From Bacteroidales bacterium (GTDB lineage Bacteria; Bacteroidota; Bacteroidia; Bacteroidales; DYOH01), in NCBI GenBank assembly GCA_030632545.1, contig DAOVUO010000034.1:1-11881 (forward strand): 11,881 nucleotides of DNA. The letters run 5' to 3'. A program made the translations under genes and the position numbers. Position 1 is the stretch's first letter. Every line of letters starts with the position of its first letter. The notes beneath the pieces are model-generated. The model was not told the DNA's origin. It saw only the letters and a list, made by a program, of their open reading frames with translations, and made no database searches. This document shows, in pieces, positions 1 to 5,784 of this stretch.

Positions 1-421
1 CATACGCATCCACAGGCAAATGAATAGACGTTTTTATATAATTGTGATAAATGCTTGTCTGACGGATAGCTTGTCCTTCGCCTTGATCAATCCATTCTAA
101 TGGTCTATCTGCGGTTATTACTAACAACGGAATTTGTTGATAATAAGCTTCGGATATTGCAGGTGCATAATTTAAAGTAGCACTTCCACTTGTTGAAGCA
201 ATTGCTACAGGCTTACGAATTTTTTGTGCCATACCCAAAGCAAAAAAAGCAGCACTACGTTCGTCAATAATAGATATAGCTTTAACTTTAGGATGATTTG
301 CAAATGCGATTATTAACGGTGCATTTCTTGAGCCTGGCGAAATAATTATATATTCAAGTCCCTTAGCGACAAAGATATTAACTAATTGTTCAACAATTTT
401 TTTATCACTTGTTTTTTGCAT
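1..421 (-). CDS. menD: MenD, 2-succinyl-5-enolpyruvyl-6-hydroxy-3-cyclohexene-1-carboxylate synthase (N-terminal part)
   Basis: ThDP-dependent cytoplasmic enzyme of menaquinone synthesis that adds the succinic semialdehyde unit of 2-oxoglutarate to isochorismate. Only the first 140 residues are in the window; the rest runs off the left edge, and full-length members have roughly 550-580. Visible motifs are SPGSRNAPL (28-36), DERSAAFFALG (53-63, containing the glutamate that activates ThDP in this family), STSGS (76-80) and TADRP followed by WIDQGEGQ (103-117). These match the MenD N-terminal ThDP-binding domain better than other ThDP enzymes. The ATG (419-421) lies 2 nt after the menF stop, so the two genes are almost certainly co-transcribed and probably translationally coupled. 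The gene order fits, since MenF makes the isochorismate that MenD uses. No truncation is seen other than the window edge. Confidence 0.96.
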   Translation of the reverse strand, partial: MQKTSDKKIVEQLVNIFVAKGLEYIIISPGSRNAPLIIAFANHPKVKAISIIDERSAAFFALGMAQKIRKPVAIASTSGSATLNYAPAISEAYYQQIPLLVITADRPLEWIDQGEGQAIRQTSIYHNYIKTSIHLPVDAY

Positions 422-423
422 AA

Positions 424-1476
424 CTAAATAATTGCATTAATTACAGAAATCAATGTTTCTGACTTCCGTTCTGTCTCAAGCCATTCCAATTCAGGAATAG
501 AATCTGATGTGATTCCTCCACCTATATATATATAGGTGCGTTTTTCATCAATTTTTAAACTTCTTAAATTCACAAACAGACTAAGTGTTCCTTTATTAAT
601 AGGTCCAATAAATCCAGTATAAAATTCACGATTATAAGATTCGTTCTTTTGAATATAATCAAATGCAAGATTCGAAGGCGAACCACAAACGGCTGGCGTT
701 GGATGAAGTGCTGCTATTAATTCTGCTAAACTAGATTTAGTTGTAAAATTAAAATCAGTACAAATATGAGCTAAATGTCCAGCAAAAAGTGTATATGGGA
801 CAGAAGCCTTAATATCATCATAGCCTAATTTAACTAGTTTATCCTTGATAAAACTTGCAACAAAAGCTTGCTCGTCCATTTCTTTTTGCTCCCATTCGAT
901 ATCCATTGCTACACGTTTATTAATTAACTGAGTTCCTGCAAGAGCCATTGTATATGCGCTCCCCTCTTTCACTGTCAATAGTGTTTCGGGTGTTGCTCCC
1001 ATCCACTTATCCCCATTTGGCAACTGGAGCAGATAAACAAATGCATTTGGATACTTTGCAACTAATAAACTAAATACTAATTCAATTTTTTCATTTGCAA
1101 TAGAAGGTAACTGAATATTTCTGGATAGTACCACTTTTTCTAAATCCGAAAATTTAATTGAAGCAACAGTCTTAGCTATTAGTTTTAAATAATCCTTTTG
1201 CTGAATAAGCTGATTACTTCTACCCCAATTATATTCGAATAAAGCTGTTTTTCTTCTAGCAGATTTTGTATTAAAAAAGCAGCCCTTAATTTGCGCATCG
1301 AATGGCATCATTAAAAAGCCCTGCATTTCAGAAGAGATATCATTAATTGTAATTTGCTCAGGAGAAATAGAATGAGACTGAAGAAAAGTAACACCAGTTT
1401 GATTTGGCATTCGATAAGCTACAAAAGCCTTATTAGTTGACAGATGGTCTAAAAAAAGATGTGTAAGTTTTGTCAT
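424..1476 (-). CDS. menF: MenF-type isochorismate synthase
   Basis: Converts chorismate to isochorismate, the committed step of menaquinone synthesis. The 350-residue protein ends in a chorismate-binding domain. Key stretches, numbered from the chosen start, are KVVLSR (114-119), GATPETLL (160-167), ALAGT (178-182), HPTPAVCG (258-265), YTGFIGP (286-292), GGGIT (319-323) and ELEWLETERK (329-338). The partner gene menD directly downstream separates this from anthranilate, salicylate or enterobactin-type paralogues (an EntC role is the alternative). The reading frame is open to an ATG at 1525-1527, but that codon lies in the loop of an intrinsic terminator hairpin. The start used here, ATG at 1474-1476, begins MTKLTHLF and sits about 20 nt downstream of a Bacteroidota-type -7 box. 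The N-terminal 100 residues are poorly conserved, as usual for this family. Confidence 0.93.
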   Translation of the reverse strand: MTKLTHLFLDHLSTNKAFVAYRMPNQTGVTFLQSHSISPEQITINDISSEMQGFLMMPFDAQIKGCFFNTKSARRKTALFEYNWGRSNQLIQQKDYLKLIAKTVASIKFSDLEKVVLSRNIQLPSIANEKIELVFSLLVAKYPNAFVYLLQLPNGDKWMGATPETLLTVKEGSAYTMALAGTQLINKRVAMDIEWEQKEMDEQAFVASFIKDKLVKLGYDDIKASVPYTLFAGHLAHICTDFNFTTKSSLAELIAALHPTPAVCGSPSNLAFDYIQKNESYNREFYTGFIGPINKGTLSLFVNLRSLKIDEKRTYIYIGGGITSDSIPELEWLETERKSETLISVINAII

Positions 1477-1495
1477 TCTATATTGGAATTGAATG

Positions 1496-1503
1496 CAAAT
1501 GTA
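1496..1503 (-). promoter_or_regulatory. Candidate -7 promoter box for menF-menD
   Basis: On the minus strand this reads TACATTTG, an exact match to the Bacteroidota -7 consensus TAnnTTTG. It lies 19 nt upstream of the chosen menF ATG, which would give a leader of about 10-15 nt. No TTTG is found at the expected -33 distance, because that position falls within the terminator hairpin, so the promoter is only half supported. If real, menF can be transcribed independently of anything reading through the terminator. Confidence 0.4.
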
Positions 1504-1507
1504 ATAT

Positions 1508-1536
1508 AAAAAAAACCCCCGAGACATTTCTCGGGG
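1508..1536 (-). terminator. Intrinsic terminator upstream of menF
   Basis: Read on the minus strand, an 8-bp perfect GC-rich stem CCCCGAGA/TCTCGGGG (arms 1529-1536 and 1517-1524) with a 4-nt loop (1525-1528) is followed by one G and eight consecutive T (1508-1515). This is a textbook factor-independent terminator for minus-strand transcription. There is no T tract on the plus-strand side. It lies about 30 nt upstream of the menF start, so it either ends the upstream transcript (the single receiver gene or a small RNA) or acts as an attenuator for menF. Confidence 0.88.
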
Positions 1537-1704
1537 AAAATTCCCATTTTAACACCAATTTACCAACTTAAAACCAAAAATCTAAACTAGGGAATCTTTT
1601 GTTTAACCTCAACTCCTAACACTAAAATTACCAAAAACCTTTAAGTAGTTACTACTCGCATTATATACTAATAAACCAAAACATCAATCTAAAGAGGCAT
1701 AAGC

Positions 1705-1858
1705 TGCATTAATATCGTATTAAAAACGCTATGAAAAAGATACACATTAACCCTAAAATCATGAAAACAGAATAACCCTAAAATTCAGTTTTCTCGTCTA
1801 ACTAATTACTGCTAAACAACATACTACAATGATTAACAGCACAAACGATATTAATGCA
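1705..1858. repeat. 14-bp perfect inverted repeat, 126 bp apart
   Basis: The arms TGCATTAATATCGT (1705-1718) and ACGATATTAATGCA (1845-1858) are exact reverse complements. GAGGC (1694-1698) and GCCTC (1860-1864) outside them also pair, but with unequal spacing (6 versus 1 nt). That asymmetry fits an RNA helix with an internal loop better than a pair of recombination sites. Confidence 0.85.
1748..1784. repeat. Duplicated 12-nt motif TAACCCTAAAAT
   Basis: Exact copies lie at 1748-1759 and 1773-1784, with starts 25 nt apart. On the minus strand they read ATTTTAGGGTTA. The copy at 1773-1784 contains the whole 9-nt loop of the 1763-1793 hairpin plus the neighbouring stem bases. The other copy is predicted to be mostly single-stranded. 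Origin and function are unknown. Confidence 0.7.
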
Positions 1859-1900
1859 CGCCTCCAATATATCTAATCAAAAACTTAGAAATTCACTAAT

Positions 1901-2290
1901 TTAAGTACTTATATTTAGTATTTTCTTAACTATATTCAATAAATACAAAATACTTATTGGCTTCTTAACAAAATCTACAGCACCAAACTCCATAACTTTT
2001 TCCACAATACTAGTATCAGTTTTTGCAGAAACTATTACAACTGGAATACTTTTACTAATTGAAGAATTTTTAAGAATTCTCAACATTTCTATTCCATCAG
2101 TATCTGGCATCATTATATCAAGAAGTATCAAATTTGGCATTTCGTCTTGTATAATATCCATGACATTATCACAAGAAGTTGTTGACAATACTTCAAAATC
2201 CTGCTTTTGCAGAATTTTTGTCATCAAAAGCACATTTGCTAAATGATCGTCGATAACTAAGATTTTTTCTCTTTTTTTTATACTTCCCAT
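1901..2290 (-). CDS. Single-domain CheY-like response regulator
   Basis: A 129-residue stand-alone receiver domain with no output domain. The phosphorylation site is complete: acidic pair D14-D15, phospho-acceptor D58 in LLDIMMPDTDG, S88 at the end of strand 4, and K110 followed by P111 at the end of strand 5. Such proteins relay phosphate or act by protein contact. It lies downstream of a kinase/NarL regulator operon on the same strand but is separated from it by 132 nt holding an inverted repeat and its own likely promoter. It may therefore be expressed independently while sharing the kinase. Its partner cannot be read from sequence. The family call is firm; a specific role is not assignable. 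Confidence 0.93.
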   Translation of the reverse strand: MGSIKKREKILVIDDHLANVLLMTKILQKQDFEVLSTTSCDNVMDIIQDEMPNLILLDIMMPDTDGIEMLRILKNSSISKSIPVVIVSAKTDTSIVEKVMEFGAVDFVKKPISILYLLNIVKKILNIST

Positions 2291-2306
2291 CTTAATTACT
2301 ACATTA

Positions 2307-2337
2307 CAAATATAAGGCCTTAAAAACTATTACGAAA
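2307..2337 (-). promoter_or_regulatory. Bacteroidota-type promoter for the single-domain receiver gene
   Basis: On the minus strand TTTC (2334-2337, one mismatch to the -33 TTTG) is followed after exactly 19 nt by TATATTTG (2307-2314), a perfect match to the -7 consensus TAnnTTTG. Transcription would start about 10 nt before the ATG at 2288-2290. The spacing matches the known Bacteroidota primary-sigma promoter, which makes this the best promoter match in the window. Confidence 0.6.
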
Positions 2338-2353
2338 GGTTTAAAAATACCGT

Positions 2354-2419
2354 TTTTAGCAATAATATTCTCCTGCAAAAAGGCAGTATTTTTTTATAGG
2401 ATATGTATTATTGCTAAAA
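2354..2419. repeat. 14-bp perfect inverted repeat, possible terminator of the kinase operon
   Basis: TTTTAGCAATAATA (2354-2367) and TATTATTGCTAAAA (2406-2419) are exact reverse complements with 38 nt between them. The spacer holds a small CTGC/GCAG hairpin (2373-2376 with 2383-2386). The element starts 3 nt beyond the stop of the NarL-type regulator gene and ends 16 nt before the -33 box of the next gene. Position suggests a transcript-end stem-loop, but the arms are AT-rich and the T tract after the 3' arm on the minus strand is interrupted. An operator or RNA-stability hairpin is also possible. Confidence 0.65.
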
Positions 2420-2422
2420 TAA

Positions 2423-3070
2423 TCACAAATCAACTAACTTGTTTTTAACAGAATACACAATAAGACTTGCAATATTCCTGCAATTTGTTTTTGCCAATAA
2501 ATTTGATTTATGGCCAATAACTGTTCGTTCGCTGATAAACAACTGCTTTGAAATAGAGGAATTATCTGAACCTTCACATATCAATTTAAGGATTTCTTTC
2601 TGCCTTTTTGTAAATCGAATATTTGCAGGTAAAGGATTTTCCTTTTGCACTATCTTTTTTGAAAAAAACTCCCAAATTTCTTCAGAAAAATATGTTTTCC
2701 CTTTGTGAAGATTATGAATTGCAGTATTTAACTCATCTTTAGTTATGTTTTTCATAATAAATCCCTGCACACCAACATCAAGCATAGATTGAATGTACTC
2801 ATCTTGATTAAACATTGTTAAGGCAGCAATTTTCATCTTTGGTTTTATGTTTTTTGCAATACGAGCAGCCTCTATACCATTAAGCAAGGGCATTTCTATA
2901 TCCAATAATACAACATCAATTTCCAAATCAGCTAATTGATTTAGAAATTCTTTACCATTAGCAGCTTCACCAACAACCCTAATATTTTTAATTCTGTTTA
3001 ATATTTTTTTTAAACCTAATCTAAATATTTCATGATCATCAACAATTAGTACTTTTATTTCGTTTTCCAT
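2423..3070 (-). CDS. NarL/FixJ-family response regulator with LuxR-type HTH
   Basis: A DNA-binding output regulator of a two-component system, 215 residues, normal for the family. The receiver (about 5-120) has D11-D12, phospho-acceptor D57 in VVLLDIEMP, T85 and K107. After a linker, the LuxR-type helix-turn-helix (about 152-210) shows FTKRQKEIL, a glycine turn near 167, and the recognition-helix region SERTVIGHKSNLL (180-192). The gene lies 3 nt downstream of a HisKA_3 histidine kinase, the usual partner of NarL-type regulators, so the kinase most likely phosphorylates it. Target genes cannot be read from the sequence. No disruption is seen. The alternative start MFN or similar internal ATGs would remove the acidic pair, so the first ATG is correct. 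Confidence 0.95.
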   Translation of the reverse strand: MENEIKVLIVDDHEIFRLGLKKILNRIKNIRVVGEAANGKEFLNQLADLEIDVVLLDIEMPLLNGIEAARIAKNIKPKMKIAALTMFNQDEYIQSMLDVGVQGFIMKNITKDELNTAIHNLHKGKTYFSEEIWEFFSKKIVQKENPLPANIRFTKRQKEILKLICEGSDNSSISKQLFISERTVIGHKSNLLAKTNCRNIASLIVYSVKNKLVDL

Positions 3071-3073
3071 AAG

Positions 3074-4450
3074 CTATATTTCAATTTCAACTCTTATGCC
3101 TTTATCTATTTCACTATGCATTACAACTTTACCTTTTAAAACTTCTACTCTTGAAACAATATTACTTAGCCCCATTCCCTTTGACTCTAATAATAATTTA
3201 TTTTCATCAAAACCAATACCATTATCAGAATAATTTAAACTTAGATGTTTTTTTCTAAAATTTAAACTAAGTATTGCATTTGTTGCTTTTGAATGCTTTA
3301 ATGTATTATTCAACAATTCCCTAACAATTTGATAAATTTCCATTTGAACATTCAAATCTAAAGCATTTTCACCTTTACTTATAAATTTAATGTTCAAACG
3401 ATTATTTCTTTCTATTTGAGAGATAAACTCATTTAGAGCATTTTCTAATCCATATTCCTTAAGAACAGTTGGCACTAGATTATTTGCAATACGACGAGTT
3501 GTTTCCACAGCTTCGTCTATTAACTGAATTACTTCAATAACGGACTCTTCTCTTTCTTCACGACTCAAATCTGGTGAGTTAATATCACTCACATAAAGTT
3601 TGGCTAAAGATAAAAGAGGGCCCAAACCATCATGCAAATCTTTAGAAAATCTTTTTCTTTCATTATTTTGTGTTTCTATCACTTTCTGAAAAATCTCGCT
3701 CTTCTCATTTTCCAGCGACTCTTCTTTTTTTACATAGCTAATAAATAAATCGGTATTATTTATAGAAAGGAATTGAGTTGACACCCTAATTGGCAATTCC
3801 TTTCCTGTTTTAGTATGCAAAATAGTACCGAAAAGCAATTGTTCTGCCTGTTTAACTTCATATATATCAAACATTTTAGAACTACTTTCAGATGATTTAG
3901 TAATTTCGTTTATAGCCAATTGCTTTAATTCAATATTTGAATACTCTGCTAAATGACAGGCAGTTTTATTAACATACATTATTTGCCCATAAATATCTGA
4001 AACAAATACAGCTTCTGGTATTAAATCAAAAAATAAATGACTAAATTCTCTTTCATCATTAAATTCATTTGAAAAATAAAGATTTTGCAGTTCCAATTTA
4101 ATTTTCAAGAAGGTATTCATTGCCTTTAAAGTCAACTTTTTGGGCACTGTATTGAAAGTGAAAAGCAATAATATTGAATGATTAGCTATCTCTATCTGCG
4201 CAAGCAAAACATCGGACACTTGCTTATCATTATCAGAAAACACGATGTACTCTTTATTGAATCTACTCAATTTTTCATACTGCCCTTCGATAAACGAATA
4301 CTTACTGGCAAAAAAACTTAACTCGCAATGCCATCTATAAAGATTAAAAAACCTATCCTGTTTTTTTACAACCGCACAAAATGAATTTACACTATAAATA
4401 GAAGTGAAATCTTCGAGTAAACTATCTAATTTTTCAAAACTGACTTGCAT
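3074..4450 (-). CDS. Cytoplasmic PAS-domain sensor histidine kinase (HisKA_3, NarX/DegS-like)
   Basis: A 458-residue kinase with no hydrophobic segment long enough to span a membrane, so it probably senses an internal or diffusible signal. Residues 1-130 are an unrecognised, possibly GAF-like input region ending in a long helix. A PAS domain follows (about 135-240; LIPEAVFVSD, IMYVNKTACHLAEYS). The dimerisation/phospho-acceptor domain carries ERKRFSKDLHDGLGPLL (264-280) with H273 as the likely phosphorylated histidine. The HATPase_c domain shows the N box RELLNNTLKHSKA (377-389), DNGIGFD (409-415) and KGMGLSNI (424-431). It sits between a single receiver gene (22 nt upstream) and a NarL-type regulator (3 nt downstream), so all three are probably one transcript. 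The signal is unknown. Confidence 0.94.
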   Translation of the reverse strand: MQVSFEKLDSLLEDFTSIYSVNSFCAVVKKQDRFFNLYRWHCELSFFASKYSFIEGQYEKLSRFNKEYIVFSDNDKQVSDVLLAQIEIANHSILLLFTFNTVPKKLTLKAMNTFLKIKLELQNLYFSNEFNDEREFSHLFFDLIPEAVFVSDIYGQIMYVNKTACHLAEYSNIELKQLAINEITKSSESSSKMFDIYEVKQAEQLLFGTILHTKTGKELPIRVSTQFLSINNTDLFISYVKKEESLENEKSEIFQKVIETQNNERKRFSKDLHDGLGPLLSLAKLYVSDINSPDLSREEREESVIEVIQLIDEAVETTRRIANNLVPTVLKEYGLENALNEFISQIERNNRLNIKFISKGENALDLNVQMEIYQIVRELLNNTLKHSKATNAILSLNFRKKHLSLNYSDNGIGFDENKLLLESKGMGLSNIVSRVEVLKGKVVMHSEIDKGIRVEIEI

Positions 4451-4472
4451 TCAATCACTTAATCAAAAAACA

Positions 4473-4874
4473 TTACTTCTTACGGTTTTTTCTATCAAGT
4501 AAATGCTTTGTATATGCAAATTCAATTGTCACACCCAATGAATCTTTATAAATTGGCTTTACCAAAAAACCATAAGTATTATCCAAAATAGCATTTTTTA
4601 TAGTTTGCTCTTCAACGTCACTCGACACAAATATTATTGGGATATCATACTTTTTCTGAATAATTTTTGTAGTCTCAATACCATCAAGTTTCCCCTCTAG
4701 ATGTATATCCATAAGAATAACATCAGGTTTTTCCTTTTTAATTTGAATTAAAGCATCTTCTCCATCAGAAGAAAAACCCATAAGCTGATAACCTAACTCA
4801 TTAATAAACATATTAAAGATAGTACACAGCATTCTGTCATCCTCTACAATCAGTATTTTCTTAGGTACACTCAT
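4473..4874 (-). CDS. Single-domain CheY-like response regulator, first gene of the kinase operon
   Basis: A 133-residue stand-alone receiver. It has D12-D13, phospho-acceptor D56 in VILMDIHLEGKLDGIE, S84 and K106 followed by P107, so the phosphotransfer site is complete. The five-residue insertion after the acceptor (HLEGKLDG) is typical of a receiver subfamily often paired with PAS kinases. The basic tail (LLDRKNRKK) has no output domain. It is the first gene of the operon with the histidine kinase 22 nt downstream. It could be a phosphate sink, a relay intermediate or a regulator of the kinase. It is not closely similar to the other stand-alone receiver at 1901-2290 outside the general fold, so recent duplication is unlikely. 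Confidence 0.93.
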   Translation of the reverse strand: MSVPKKILIVEDDRMLCTIFNMFINELGYQLMGFSSDGEDALIQIKKEKPDVILMDIHLEGKLDGIETTKIIQKKYDIPIIFVSSDVEEQTIKNAILDNTYGFLVKPIYKDSLGVTIEFAYTKHLLDRKNRKK

Positions 4875-5049
4875 AAACTCTCACAAAATGATAATAGCTT
4901 TGTGTTTAAAACATAATTATACACAAAATTTCATCAATGAACAATATTATAAAAGATTTTTTTATTTTTGGCCGATTAATTTTTCTAAAAAAACACAATA
5001 AACTTTATTTATAAAGCATTTACTAATTCACTAAATCACTCTTTTTCAA
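4875..5049. promoter_or_regulatory. Divergent control region between the kinase operon and the coaX cluster
   Basis: These 175 nt of very AT-rich DNA must hold the promoters for both directions. CACAAAAT occurs twice as a direct repeat (4882-4889 and 4922-4929, starts 40 nt apart), with the inverted half TTTGTG between them (4899-4904). This pattern could be a regulator binding site. On the plus strand TATTTTTG (4963-4970) matches the -7 consensus TAnnTTTG but lacks a TTTG at the -33 position; it would give coaX a leader of about 70 nt. CTTTATTTATAAAG (5003-5016) is a short palindrome that may be chance in such DNA. No convincing promoter for the kinase operon was found. Confidence 0.4.
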
Positions 5050-5784
5050 ATGGTTAATATTGTAATAGATTCTGGCAACACAAAAATTAAAATTGGTATT
5101 TTTGAAAACAATTCAATAATGTTTCAACAAGCATTTTCTTATACAAACCAATTATCAGCACAAATAAACACAATAATAGAAGATTGTAAAAAAAATAAAA
5201 AAATAATTATTAGTGCCGTAAAAGATATCCCCAAAGAGATTTTATTAGTACTTAACAAACATGATATAGAATATACATTGTTTAACGAACAAACCAATAT
5301 TCCCATATTAAATTTGTATGAAAGCCCATCAACTCTAGGAAAAGATCGTTTGGCTGCAATTATAGGTGCTAATCAAATTTTTCCAAAAGCAAATATACTT
5401 GCTATTGACGCAGGAACTGCCATTACATTTGACATTATCAATGAATATAATGAATATATTGGTGGGAATATCTCGCCAGGGCTGAATATGAGATTTAAGG
5501 CACTACATCAATTTACTGATAAACTACCATTACTAGAACCTAACTTTAATGCACCATTTATAGCAAAAAACACGAATGATGCTATTTTAGCGGGCGTACA
5601 AAATGGTATTTTATTCGAAATCAATGAATATATTAACCAAACTTCGTTAAAATACCATAATTTAAAAGTGATACTTACTGGTGGGGATGCCTTTTACTTT
5701 GATAATAAACTAAAAAAATCCATCTTTGCAGAACCAAATTTGGTACTTTTAGGATTAAACAGAATTTTAGATTATAATGCGTAA
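5050..5784 (+). CDS. coaX: Type III pantothenate kinase
   Basis: Phosphorylates pantothenate, the first step of coenzyme A synthesis, in the cytoplasm. The 244-residue length is normal for CoaX. ASKHA-fold motifs are visible: IDSGNTKIKIGIF (6-18, phosphate loop), STLGKDR (94-100, substrate-binding region, usually GxDR), IDAGTAITFD (119-128, catalytic aspartate region), IGGNISPG (137-144), and the GG turn at 211-212 followed by LVLLGLNRIL (231-240). It is the first gene of a plus-strand cluster and its last 8 nt overlap the start of the next gene, which implies co-transcription and coupled translation. Bacteroidota commonly have coaX as head of this envelope cluster. The ATG start is chosen because the phosphate loop begins at residue 4. 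Confidence 0.96.
   Translation: MVNIVIDSGNTKIKIGIFENNSIMFQQAFSYTNQLSAQINTIIEDCKKNKKIIISAVKDIPKEILLVLNKHDIEYTLFNEQTNIPILNLYESPSTLGKDRLAAIIGANQIFPKANILAIDAGTAITFDIINEYNEYIGGNISPGLNMRFKALHQFTDKLPLLEPNFNAPFIAKNTNDAILAGVQNGILFEINEYINQTSLKYHNLKVILTGGDAFYFDNKLKKSIFAEPNLVLLGLNRILDYNA

Larger units (their letters stand above)
1537..1866 (-). ncRNA. Candidate structured RNA (leader, small RNA or 3' UTR) in a 370-nt gene-free gap
   Basis: No credible protein gene lies between 1537 and 1900. Read on the minus strand, the region has several nested pairings ending in the intrinsic terminator just downstream. A 14-bp perfect stem joins 1845-1858 and 1705-1718 and is extended by 5 bp (1860-1864 with 1694-1698) across an asymmetric internal loop of 1 versus 6 nt. 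Inside it an 11-bp hairpin with one mismatch (1763-1773 with 1783-1793) closes a 9-nt loop. Downstream, 1590-1598 can pair with 1537-1545 next to the terminator. I do not recognise TPP, cobalamin, SAM, tmRNA, RNase P or SRP signatures. No Bacteroidota promoter was found inside, so the transcript may start at the receiver-gene promoter, making this its 3' UTR, or reach menF as a leader. Boundaries are approximate. Confidence 0.4.

Noticed and set aside
1653..1687. E. coli-type promoter TTGATG-16-TATAAT on the minus strand and a six-codon leader peptide frame (MRVVTT)
   Set aside because: The phylum's primary sigma factor does not favour this consensus, and the leader ATG overlaps the -10 box, so it would not be in the transcript.
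1694..1864. Invertible promoter segment (phase-variable switch) bounded by the 14-bp inverted repeat
   Set aside because: Bacteroidota use such switches, but the outer extension is asymmetric, no good promoter lies inside, no recombinase gene is nearby, and a terminator separates it from menF. RNA structure explains the repeat better. Long reads showing both orientations would revive the idea.
1508..1900. Known riboswitch (TPP, cobalamin, SAM) or tmRNA, RNase P, SRP RNA
   Set aside because: None of the conserved core sequences of these RNAs could be found by eye on either strand.
2439..2708. Plus-strand open frame of 89 codons
   Set aside because: Antisense shadow of the NarL-type regulator gene, which has full domain support.
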